NCBI GenBank assembly: GCA_028287895.1
Contig: JAQBOV010000111.1
Coordinates: 1-36,697, forward strand
Length of the DNA: 36,697 bases
Source: Mucilaginibacter sp.
Lineage (GTDB): Bacteria > Bacteroidota > Bacteroidia > Sphingobacteriales > Sphingobacteriaceae
Reading direction: 5' to 3'
Shown: positions 1 through 7,174 of the stretch, in pieces
Layout: each line of letters begins with the position of its first letter
How positions within the stretch are numbered: the stretch's first letter is position 1
The notes under the pieces: generated by a model
What the model was told of the DNA's origin: nothing
The model's input: only the letters and a program-made list of their open reading frames with translations
Database searches by the model: none
Translations under genes and position numbers: made by a program

Positions 1-744
1 GTTGCTTTGGGCGCCGCTCTTCAGGCTGATGTGTTGGCCGGAAACCGGTCGGATATTTTATTATTGGATGTAACGCCGCTTTCGTTGGGTATTGAAACCA
101 TGGGTGGGCTGATGGATGTGATCATTCCGCGCAACTCGAAAATACCAACTAAAGCAGGTAGGCAATATACCACCTCAAAAGATGGCCAGGTAAACATGAA
201 GATAGCTGTTTACCAGGGCGAACGTGATCTGATCAAAGAAAACCGCAAACTGGCTGAATTTGATTTGAAAGGAATACCATCTATGCCGGCAGGTTTCCCT
301 AAGGTGGATATTGTCTTTTTGTTGAATGCCGATGGTATATTAAAGATACAGGCTGCAGAACTGCGATCCGGTGTAAAACAGGAAGTGGAAGTAAAACCAA
401 CTTATGGCATCACCGACGACCAGGTGGAGCAAATGCTGATGGACAGTATTACCCATGCCAAAGACGATGTGGCCCAGCGTATGCTGATAGAAGCTCGCAC
501 AGAAGGTGAGCAGATGGTTTATACCGTTGAACGCTTTTTACAAAAAAACGCAGATTATGTATCCATAGCCGAGATCGGCCAGACCCAAAAGCTGATCAAT
601 GCATTGAAAGAAGCGCTGGTAAGCGGCGACAAGGACCTGATACTGAAAAAAGTAGACGAAGTGAACGAGTATACCCGCCCTTTTGCGGAGCGGTTGATGG
701 ATCAGGCTATTGGCACTGCTATGAAGGGGAAAAGTATAGAGTAG
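1..744 (+). CDS. hscA: Fe-S cluster assembly chaperone HscA (Hsp70 family), C-terminal part, 5' end cut by window
   Basis: The reading frame is open from base 1 (Val-Ala-Leu-Gly-Ala-Ala...), so the gene begins upstream of the window. It opens with the end of the Hsp70 ATPase domain (ALGAALQADVLAG), then the interdomain linker LLLDVTPLSLGIETMGG, the beta-sandwich substrate-binding domain (IPRNSKIPT, YQGERDL, KVDIVFLLNADGILKI) and a helical lid ending GTAMKGKSIE. HscA-type details are AELRSGVKQEVEVKPTYGITDDQVEQM and the short tail without the acidic Gly-rich end of DnaK; E. coli HscA ends in a very similar way. HscA normally works with HscB to release [2Fe-2S] clusters from IscU using ATP. No partner genes are visible downstream; they may lie to the left. 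A housekeeping DnaK is the alternative, less likely because of the lid and tail. Confidence 0.88.
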   Translation, partial: VALGAALQADVLAGNRSDILLLDVTPLSLGIETMGGLMDVIIPRNSKIPTKAGRQYTTSKDGQVNMKIAVYQGERDLIKENRKLAEFDLKGIPSMPAGFPKVDIVFLLNADGILKIQAAELRSGVKQEVEVKPTYGITDDQVEQMLMDSITHAKDDVAQRMLIEARTEGEQMVYTVERFLQKNADYVSIAEIGQTQKLINALKEALVSGDKDLILKKVDEVNEYTRPFAERLMDQAIGTAMKGKSIE

Positions 745-795
745 CTTTAACATTGGTGTGATTTGTTTATCTTCAGCCCAACTAACCTCCTTGTC

Positions 796-1506
796 ATGAA
801 GCTTATTTATAGAGCATTTTTTACTCTAATTTTTCTTTTATTTATCTTTTTACCGGCAACATCTTCGGCTCAATTCAATGATGCCTTGTTTCGCCAGCAG
901 CAGCAATTGATGAATGATTTAAGTAATAAACGTCAGAACAAATTCCGAGAGGAGTTTAATAAAAAGGCAAAGATGGGTCAAATGATGGACAGTAAATTGC
1001 ATCACGAGATGGTTATATACAATAATCCTTATGCTTTTGAGATACTATTTAAGGACAGTACACGAAAAAAAACGTATTCAAACATTTATTTCGACACTAT
1101 TTTACGTAAGAGTTATCTAATTCTTGAAGATAAGAGCTTTTCAAAATCAGACACTGCTCATCGAAACCAAAAAATTTATCCGGATCAAACACTTAAGATA
1201 TCCCGTATCAATTTTTCAGACAAAGTTATTAATGGCATCGCAAATGATAGCTGCTGGATGTTTAAAGTTTTACCCGGTTCAATAAATGTATACTCTTACT
1301 TAAGTGAGGAAAACGGTCCAACTTTTAATGCTTGGACCATAATTGGCATTCAGCAAAATGATGGCCCGATCATAAAATATAATCCGGAAAACCTTAAACA
1401 AATGGTCGCACAAGACTCTGAAGCACTTGAAAAGGCTCAGAATAAACAGTATTACATGGTAATAAAGATATATAACCGTAATTTTAAAAAAGCGGCAAAA
1501 AAATAA
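796..1506 (+). CDS. Secreted protein of unknown function
   Basis: I do not recognise this 236-residue protein. The frame is open from a TTG at 763, but the ATG at 796 starts a clean signal peptide: Lys-Leu-Ile-Tyr-Arg, then about 17 hydrophobic residues (FFTLIFLLFIFLPATSSA) with a cleavage site near SSA-QF. After this comes a charged, probably helical stretch rich in Gln, Lys and Glu (FRQQQQLMNDLSNKRQNKFREEF), and then a mixed beta-type region. No Cys lipobox is seen, so it is more likely periplasmic or secreted than a lipoprotein. It follows the chaperone gene by about 50 bases but shares no obvious function with it. The base composition is more AT-rich than its neighbours, which fits a lineage-specific gene. 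Confidence 0.75.
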   Translation: MKLIYRAFFTLIFLLFIFLPATSSAQFNDALFRQQQQLMNDLSNKRQNKFREEFNKKAKMGQMMDSKLHHEMVIYNNPYAFEILFKDSTRKKTYSNIYFDTILRKSYLILEDKSFSKSDTAHRNQKIYPDQTLKISRINFSDKVINGIANDSCWMFKVLPGSINVYSYLSEENGPTFNAWTIIGIQQNDGPIIKYNPENLKQMVAQDSEALEKAQNKQYYMVIKIYNRNFKKAAKK

Positions 1507-1524
1507 ATCCCCGCTTCCGGGGAT
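1507..1524. terminator. Bidirectional intrinsic terminator between convergent genes
   Basis: A perfect 7-bp stem (ATCCCCG / CGGGGAT) with loop CTTC sits directly after the stop codon of the secreted-protein gene. On the minus strand it is followed by a T-rich run (from the A-tract at 1494-1506), so it best serves the gene at 1533-1820. It separates two convergent genes. Confidence 0.75.
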
Positions 1525-1532
1525 CATCTTAA

Positions 1533-1820
1533 TTACTTGTTCAAAGCTTCCTGTTCCTTCAGCGCAGCGATATTGTTGTTATTGCTGAAGCTATCTGTTT
1601 GGCTGGCAAAATCTGCCAGTATTCCGGTAATAGTATCCAGATTATCTGATACACGCTGATGCATGTCAGGCAGATCTTTTTCCAATCGCTTATCACCAAG
1701 CTCGATGTTGTCCACCTCTATTTTGGTCAGTTTTTGTATGATCGCCTGCTGACTATTTTTCAGGTCTTCCAGTTCATGGACAATCTTTTCCATCAACTCA
1801 AACTTCTTTAACTTATCCAT
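1533..1820 (-). CDS. Small coiled-coil protein of unknown function
   Basis: The protein has 95 residues when started at the ATG at 1820 (MDKLKKFELMEKI); the frame extends four codons further to a TTG, which I do not favour. It has no signal peptide or membrane segment. The first ~45 residues show heptad-like spacing of Leu/Ile (LMEKIVHELEDLKNSQQAIIQKLTKIEV), as in a coiled coil, followed by an Asp/Leu-rich helix and a Ser/Asn-rich tail. It is cytoplasmic and probably oligomeric. It runs divergently from the TPR gene at 1912 and shares a 90-bp AT-rich intergenic region with it. I do not assign a function. Confidence 0.6.
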   Translation of the reverse strand: MDKLKKFELMEKIVHELEDLKNSQQAIIQKLTKIEVDNIELGDKRLEKDLPDMHQRVSDNLDTITGILADFASQTDSFSNNNNIAALKEQEALNK

Positions 1821-1911
1821 ATGGTCAATCAATTGTTATATGATGATAACTCTATTGAAGATAAATTGTTTAAAATTTGTATATATCCTATATAACTAAT
1901 AATTTAGTTAT

Positions 1912-3060
1912 ATGAAAACGTGCCTTATCTTATTCCTGCTCTGCTGTTGGGTTGTAACTACTTTTGCGCAGCAACAAAAAGCCAATGATGGATTGCTGCT
2001 TGAATATTACCAGAATCAGCGCTTTGCAGATGCGTTAGATTATTTGAAAAATCTGTATCCAGAACCCCTCACCGACCTGAAAATATTATCGAGCCTCGCC
2101 TATACTTCACAAATGGCCGGCAAACTGGCGGATGCCGATGCTTACTATCAGCGCATTTATGAAAAAGATTCCTCCAGCATTGCCCTGCTATGTAGTCTGG
2201 GCAATATTAACGTGCGGAGAGGCAATAATGCCAAAGCCTTGATCTATTACAAAAAGATATTGCTTAGGGACAGCACCAACTTTAATGTCGACAAACAACT
2301 GGCTATGCTGTCGCAGAATATGGGAAATTTTCCTTCTACCGTTACTTACCTGCAAAAAGCCAATATCCTTAATCCCATTGACCCTGATGTCGCATCTGAT
2401 CTGGCAACGATCTATATCAACCTGAAAGTTTACCCCAGAGCCGATACGGTGGTTAACAAAGCATTAGCTGCTGATACTGCAAATCTGTTGCTATTACGTG
2501 ATAAGGCGATCATTAATTACCGTCTTGAAAAATTTCCGCAAACTATCGCAATATGTACTAAGCTGTTACAGCAGGGCGAAGGTACAAGTGATGTGATTAA
2601 CATGCTGGGTGTCTCCAATTTCATGGTAAAAGACTACAAGGATTGTATCGCAACCTTTGAGACAATGGAGGGCAATAAAACAGCCACCGAAACTTCCTAC
2701 TACTATACTGCCATGAGTTACAAAGCCCTGGAAGACCAGCAAAAAGCCATTCTTTATTTTAACAAGGCGATTAACGAAGCTATTTCTTCAAACGTTGATT
2801 CATACTACAGTGAAATGGGCGACTCCTACGAAAAAATTCACCGGCTAAAGAACGCAGTAACTGCTTACCAGAAAAGCTTATTGTATAATACCAAACCAGT
2901 GATCACTTATTATGTATTGGCTAATTTGTATGATTCGGAATTGAAGAATAAGGCCAGTGCTATCAAATACTATAAAAAATACATCAAAACCCGTCCGCCT
3001 GAAACACAGAAAAACTATGTTGAATATGCTAAGAAAAGATTGAATGAATTAGCACATTAA
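1912..3060 (+). CDS. Secreted tetratricopeptide-repeat (TPR) protein
   Basis: This 382-residue protein starts with a signal peptide (MKTCLILFLLCCWVVTTFAQ, probable cleavage after the Ala-Gln region at ~19-20) and is then almost all helical repeats. Several units fit the TPR pattern, such as GKLADADAYYQRIYEKDSSS, GNNAKALIYYKKILLRDST, EDQQKAILYFNKAINEA and HRLKNAVTAYQKSLLYN. TPR domains are protein-interaction scaffolds; Bacteroidota export many of them to the periplasm. No catalytic motif is visible. Its stop codon overlaps the stop codon of the convergent riboflavin synthase gene by 4 bases (3057-3060), leaving no room for a terminator between them. The start is the only ATG that gives a signal peptide. 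Confidence 0.85.
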   Translation: MKTCLILFLLCCWVVTTFAQQQKANDGLLLEYYQNQRFADALDYLKNLYPEPLTDLKILSSLAYTSQMAGKLADADAYYQRIYEKDSSSIALLCSLGNINVRRGNNAKALIYYKKILLRDSTNFNVDKQLAMLSQNMGNFPSTVTYLQKANILNPIDPDVASDLATIYINLKVYPRADTVVNKALAADTANLLLLRDKAIINYRLEKFPQTIAICTKLLQQGEGTSDVINMLGVSNFMVKDYKDCIATFETMEGNKTATETSYYYTAMSYKALEDQQKAILYFNKAINEAISSNVDSYYSEMGDSYEKIHRLKNAVTAYQKSLLYNTKPVITYYVLANLYDSELKNKASAIKYYKKYIKTRPPETQKNYVEYAKKRLNELAH

Positions 3061-3641
3061 CGCTGCATCAGCCTGGCTACGTATTTGCCAATGATATCAA
3101 ACTCAAGGTTAACTTTTGAACCAGCACGTACCTGCTGCAAATTGGTATGCTCAAAGGTATAAGGGATAATAGCTACAGAGAAACTGTTTTGTTTGGAGTT
3201 GACAACCGTTAAACTTATACCATTTATGCAAATAGAGCCTTTTTCGACAGTGACATTACCGGTTGAGGCGTCATATTCAAAGGTATATTCCCAACTGCCG
3301 TCCAGTTCTTTAAGGTCAATACAACTTGCTGTTTGATCCACATGCCCCTGAACAATATGCCCGTCAAGCCTCCCGTTCATTTGCATGCAGCGCTCCAGGT
3401 TCACCAGATCGCCTGTTTTCAGATGGCCGATGTTTGATTTTTGGAGCGTTTCTTCAATGGCAGTCACGGTATGTTTACCGTCCGACAAGGCAACAACCGT
3501 AAGACAAACTCCGTTATGGGCGACCGACTGATCAATTTTCAGTTCAGCAGCGATGAACGATTCAACAGTAATATGCAGGTTGCCCTGCTCATGCCGCAGT
3601 TCAGTTACTTTTCCTAAAGTTTCGATGATACCAGTGAACAT
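3057..3641 (-). CDS. ribE: Riboflavin synthase, alpha subunit
   Basis: The enzyme converts two molecules of 6,7-dimethyl-8-ribityllumazine to riboflavin plus a pyrimidinedione, the last step of riboflavin synthesis. I start it at the ATG at 3641 because the family begins MFTGIIE; the frame runs 17 codons further upstream without family similarity. The 194 residues form two tandem lumazine-binding barrels: residues 1-~93 with NGVCLTV at 43-49, and ~94-190 with GHIVQGHVD at 94-102 and INGISLTV at 139-146, the second copy of the same motif. The length matches the family (about 190-220). It stands alone here, without the other rib genes, and overlaps the TPR gene's stop codon tail to tail. Confidence 0.95.
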   Translation of the reverse strand: MFTGIIETLGKVTELRHEQGNLHITVESFIAAELKIDQSVAHNGVCLTVVALSDGKHTVTAIEETLQKSNIGHLKTGDLVNLERCMQMNGRLDGHIVQGHVDQTASCIDLKELDGSWEYTFEYDASTGNVTVEKGSICINGISLTVVNSKQNSFSVAIIPYTFEHTNLQQVRAGSKVNLEFDIIGKYVARLMQR

Positions 3642-3707
3642 AGCCCTTGTTTTAAATTCAATTTTCGCTCGCAAAAATAGTATTATATTCAAGAGCGATT
3701 GTCTGGC

Positions 3708-4205
3708 TTATTTAAAATTACTCCTTACATCCAAACGCTTATTGCGCAAGTCAATCCCGCCTTCGATGATGGATTTCAGGTTGGCCAGATAAAATGTCCA
3801 TCCAATCTGGCATTGAACATACAGGCTTTTGGTAAGATCACTTTCTGCAGGAATATTCTCTTGCGTCAGTTCTAATATTGTTAACCCATTTTTACTTTCG
3901 ATTGAAACACTTACGATACTTCCGCCGGAAAAACTGAATTTCAAAAAGTCAATTCTGTTTACTTCCAACACCTGGCCTTTCTCTATAGTAGTATCGTCAA
4001 ACCCGTGCCAGTACCATTCATAAGTATCTTCCTTTGATATAAACTCGCCGGGCATTCGTAAACGCCCGGCGATGGTATAGAATTCGCCCTTTCGTAAAAA
4101 CCATTTTTCCAATCCGGCGGACGTTGCCCAGGCCTGGTAAACCTCCCTTGCGTCGGTATCAAAATCCGCAGTAATGGTAAATTTTGTCCATTTATTTTCA
4201 GTCAT
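3708..4205 (-). CDS. AHSA1/START-like (SRPBCC) domain protein
   Basis: The protein has 165 residues, a single domain and no signal peptide. The N-terminus (KWTKFTITADFDTDAREVYQAWATSAGLEKWFLRK) is the typical start of the AHSA1/SRPBCC fold: a beta strand, then the helix pair in which Ala-Trp...Glu-Lys-Trp-Phe is conserved. The C-terminal half has the beta strands and the long final helix (QCQIGWTFYLANLKSIIEGG). The fold has a hydrophobic pocket for small ligands; relatives include Aha1-type Hsp90 co-factors and many stress proteins, so the ligand cannot be told. It is read in the same direction as riboflavin synthase, 66 bases upstream of that start, and might share its transcript. Confidence 0.82.
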   Translation of the reverse strand: MTENKWTKFTITADFDTDAREVYQAWATSAGLEKWFLRKGEFYTIAGRLRMPGEFISKEDTYEWYWHGFDDTTIEKGQVLEVNRIDFLKFSFSGGSIVSVSIESKNGLTILELTQENIPAESDLTKSLYVQCQIGWTFYLANLKSIIEGGIDLRNKRLDVRSNFK

Positions 4206-4295
4206 ATGGTTTTCATTGGTCTATTTAGGTAATCAAACAAAAATAACGATTAAAGTTTTGGCTTTTATTAACTTGCTTTCAAATCTGTCTGCATC

Positions 4296-4754
4296 ATGGC
4301 TAAGCAAAGCGCCGGGATATTATTATATCGTTTCAGGGATAAGCAATTACAGATTTTCCTGGTGCACCCCGGCGGGCCATTTTTTCGCATTAAGGATGAC
4401 GGAAGCTGGTCGGTGCCAAAAGGCGAATTTGCTGATGAGGAAGATCCACTGCATGCCGCCAAACGCGAATTTTTAGAAGAAACAGGACAAATCATCAATG
4501 GAGAATTCAGGCCCCTAGAACCAATAACTCAAAAAGGGGGCAAAAAAGTTTATGCATGGGCAGTGGAAGGAGATATCGACCATAAAACGATCAGCAGCAA
4601 TCTATTCGAATTGGAATGGCCGCCTAAATCAGGCAAAAAGCAAACTTTTCCAGAAATAGACAGGGCAGCGTGGTTTGATGTTGAAACAGCCAAAATAAAA
4701 ATTAACCCGGCCCAGGCTGGTTTAATAGACCGCCTCACCCACACCCTGTCCTAA
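4296..4754 (+). CDS. NUDIX hydrolase
   Basis: This 152-residue protein carries the Nudix box at residues 43-64: Gly43, Glu49, then REFLEETG (57-64), fitting G-x5-E-x7-R-E-U-x-E-E-x-G. The usual hydrophobic residue after the last Gly is Gln here, followed by Ile. The box binds Mg2+ and hydrolyses nucleoside-diphosphate-linked compounds. The N-terminus (SAGILLYRF...QIFLVHPGGPFF) and PKGEFADEEDP resemble the family annotated as NUDIX domain proteins related to diadenosine polyphosphate hydrolases, so Ap4A is a possible but unproved substrate. It is convergent with the biotin carboxylase gene: only 8 bases separate the two stop codons. Confidence 0.9.
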   Translation: MAKQSAGILLYRFRDKQLQIFLVHPGGPFFRIKDDGSWSVPKGEFADEEDPLHAAKREFLEETGQIINGEFRPLEPITQKGGKKVYAWAVEGDIDHKTISSNLFELEWPPKSGKKQTFPEIDRAAWFDVETAKIKINPAQAGLIDRLTHTLS

Positions 4755-4762
4755 GGAGCGAT

Positions 4763-6250
4763 TCAGGATAGGTCTTTCCGGTTCTTCGCCCAATTGGAGA
4801 CTTTCGCATTTAAAGTGGTAGCAGCCGAGTTAACATTTTTCTCCCCCAGCAACCTTTCCATCACTATGGCAGCAATCAAGGCCTCATCTTCATTGCTGCC
4901 TTGCAGCGCTTCGGGTGTAAAATATTTCTGAACAAAATGTGTATCGAAGTTGCCTGATGTAAATGCCTTATGCTGCATTACAAACCTGCCGAAACCAAGC
5001 GTGGTGGTAATACCGGTAATATGATATTCGTCAATGGCGCGTATCATACGCTCAATGGCTTCGGTCCTGTCTTTACCATAGGTGATGAGTTTGGCTATCA
5101 TCGGGTCATAATAGATCGGTATTTCCATACCTTGCTCAAAACCGTCATCCACGCGCACACCCGGGCCTTTTGGGGTTACATAAGTTTGCAGAGTGCCAAT
5201 GTCGGGCAAAAAGTTGTTGGCCGGGTCTTCCGCATATACCCGTAGCTCAATGGCATGCCCGTTTATTTTTAAATCTTCTTGCTTAAAGCTGATCGGTTCG
5301 CCTCTGGCAATATTTATTTGCTCTTTTACCAGGTCAACACCTGTGATAAGTTCCGATACAGGATGTTCGACCTGCAAACGGGTATTCATTTCGAGAAAAT
5401 AAAAGTTGAGCTCGTTATCCATAATGAACTCAACCGTGCCCGCGCCTGTGTAATTTACGGAGCGGGCCACATCTACCGCACAACGCCCCATTTGCTCACG
5501 TATTGCAGGGGTAAGTACTGCTGAGGGTGCTTCTTCCACTACTTTCTGGTGACGGCGCTGCACGGAACAATCTCGCTCAAACAGGTGCACGATATTGCCA
5601 TGCGTATCGCCCAATACCTGTATCTCGATATGCCGGGGTGAAGAAACGTAACGTTCAATAAAAACAGATCCATCGCCGAATGCAGAGGTTGCCTCTGATA
5701 CGGCCATTTGCATTTGCTCCTCAAAATCATTAACGCTTTCGACTATACGCATTCCTTTTCCGCCACCACCGGCAGCCGCTTTGATCAGTATGGGGAAACC
5801 TACCTCAACCGCCCGCTTTTTAGCTTCAGCAATATCTGTTATTGCTTCTTCCGTACCCGGTACCATTGGTATATTATATTTCGAGGCTGCTGCTTTTGCC
5901 GACAACTTATTACCCATCACTTCCATTGCTTCAGGTGAGGGACCGATCAGGATAAGCCCCGCTTCCCTTACCTGCCTGGCAAAAGCTGCATTCTCTGACA
6001 GGAAACCATAACCAGGGTGTATCCCTTCGGCCCCGGTTTTACGGCAGGCTTCAATGATTTTATCGCCAACAAGGTAGGATTGACTGGAAGGCGCCTGGCC
6101 TATAAAAACAGCTTCGTCGGCATAGCGTACGTGTAGTGCATTGCGGTCGGCCGAAGAGTAAACAGCCACCGTTTTAATACCCATTTCGCGCGCCGAACGC
6201 ATTACTCTCAAAGCGATCTCGCCGCGATTAGCGATAAGGATTTTCTTCAT
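4763..6250 (-). CDS. accC: Acyl-CoA carboxylase biotin carboxylase subunit (AccC/PccA type)
   Basis: The enzyme uses ATP and bicarbonate to carboxylate biotin on a carrier protein. All three domains are visible in the 495 residues: the N-terminal fold (MKKILIANRGEIALRVMRSA), the ATP-grasp with the glycine-rich loop GGGGKGMR (161-168), RDCSVQRRHQK (226-236) and EMNTRLQVEHPVSE (287-300), and the C-terminal domain with YAEDP and RVDDG. It is about 45 residues longer than E. coli AccC (449). The extra tail (LQGSNEDEALIAAIVMERLL and on) is like the versions that pair with propionyl- or methylcrotonyl-type carboxyltransferases, but it lacks an attached biotin-carrier domain. No carrier or carboxyltransferase gene is in the window. 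AccC for fatty-acid synthesis and PccA for propionyl-CoA remain open choices. Confidence 0.88.
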   Translation of the reverse strand: MKKILIANRGEIALRVMRSAREMGIKTVAVYSSADRNALHVRYADEAVFIGQAPSSQSYLVGDKIIEACRKTGAEGIHPGYGFLSENAAFARQVREAGLILIGPSPEAMEVMGNKLSAKAAASKYNIPMVPGTEEAITDIAEAKKRAVEVGFPILIKAAAGGGGKGMRIVESVNDFEEQMQMAVSEATSAFGDGSVFIERYVSSPRHIEIQVLGDTHGNIVHLFERDCSVQRRHQKVVEEAPSAVLTPAIREQMGRCAVDVARSVNYTGAGTVEFIMDNELNFYFLEMNTRLQVEHPVSELITGVDLVKEQINIARGEPISFKQEDLKINGHAIELRVYAEDPANNFLPDIGTLQTYVTPKGPGVRVDDGFEQGMEIPIYYDPMIAKLITYGKDRTEAIERMIRAIDEYHITGITTTLGFGRFVMQHKAFTSGNFDTHFVQKYFTPEALQGSNEDEALIAAIVMERLLGEKNVNSAATTLNAKVSNWAKNRKDLS

Positions 6251-6290
6251 TTTAACAAATGTATAAGATTTGCGCTTAATGTGGTAATGG

Positions 6291-7040
6291 CTATTTCAGA
6301 TGGGCCACCACCAGGCCAACCAATTCTTTCAGGTAAAAGCCCCATCCCGCAAGTGCCCCGGCATCAGGCATCACATAATCGGTGGCAGAAAACTTTGAAT
6401 TCCCGGCGATATGGCCGCCTGGATAAGGAATTACATCCATTGCTGATTTTTTAAAGATATAAAGCGCCCTGCGCATATGCCAGGCCGAAGTAACCAAAAG
6501 ATAGGGCGGCTTCAAATGTTCCTTTTCTAATAATTCTTTTGAAAAAGCTGCATTCTCAAACGTATTTCTCGACTGCTGTTCAATTAAAATAGCGCTATCG
6601 GGCAGGTTAAATTCTTTTAATACACCGTTTGCCCATGCGGCCTCTTTAAAACTGCTTTGCTGCAGGTTTCCATTGCCGCTGCTGATCAGGATATGAGATA
6701 CCTTTCTTTCTTCTTTTAACCTAACTCCTTGTATAAACCGGTCAGCATATTCGTTAAAAACACCATTGCCATTTTTATCCTCACCCGAGAAACCACCCAA
6801 TACAATGGCTGCGCTGTAAACTTTTCCTTTGCCTAAAGGATCAGGACCAATATCCCAGCTTTTTGCAAACAGATGTAACAAGTAAGGATTGGTAAAAATG
6901 ACCAGCAAGACGACACCTGTAACAAAACACTTCCGCTTTAATTTTACCTTTTTAGAGAATAAGGCGATTAACAGGAAAACGAAGATCCAGTTGATCGGGA
7001 ATAGCAAGAAGAGCAATACCTTTGAAAATATAAAATACAT
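6291..7040 (-). CDS. YdcF/SanA/ElyC-family (DUF218) membrane protein
   Basis: The 249 residues start with two hydrophobic segments (about residues 2-28 and 38-57) joined by a basic loop (SKKVKLKRKC), then a soluble DUF218 domain. Its motifs are visible: AAIVLGGF, the ISSGNG segment, an acidic-Asn motif (EQQSRNTFENAAF) and LLVTSAWHMRRAL near residue 185. Family members such as SanA and ElyC affect envelope integrity and peptidoglycan or lipid-carrier recycling in E. coli; the biochemical reaction is not settled. An unusual insert GEDKNGNGVFNEYADR resembles an EF-hand-like Asp/Asn-rich loop, but it is too short to claim calcium binding. It reads in the same direction as the biotin carboxylase, 40 bases upstream, and could be co-transcribed. 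Confidence 0.85.
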   Translation of the reverse strand: MYFIFSKVLLFLLFPINWIFVFLLIALFSKKVKLKRKCFVTGVVLLVIFTNPYLLHLFAKSWDIGPDPLGKGKVYSAAIVLGGFSGEDKNGNGVFNEYADRFIQGVRLKEERKVSHILISSGNGNLQQSSFKEAAWANGVLKEFNLPDSAILIEQQSRNTFENAAFSKELLEKEHLKPPYLLVTSAWHMRRALYIFKKSAMDVIPYPGGHIAGNSKFSATDYVMPDAGALAGWGFYLKELVGLVVAHLK

Positions 7041-7125
7041 CGATGACGATTATAACTAGCCTGCACAAAAGTATAGCTATTGTTGAAATGTTATAATCTA
7101 ATGCAGCAAAAACATACAAAATAAA

Positions 7126-7151
7126 AAGACCACCCGGTTAAAGATGGTCTT
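7126..7151 (-). terminator. Intrinsic terminator of the repeat-protein gene
   Basis: Read on the minus strand, a 7-bp stem (AAGACCA / TGGTCTT) with a 12-base loop is followed by a T-rich run. It lies 24 bases after the stop codon of the large gene at 7175-10942. Confidence 0.7.
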
Positions 7152-7174
7152 AGTTTTATTTGATTGAAATCTTA

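Noticed and set aside
3553..3792. Plus-strand ORF between riboflavin synthase and the AHSA1 gene
   Set aside because: Antisense to conserved coding sequence on both sides; composition not coding-like.
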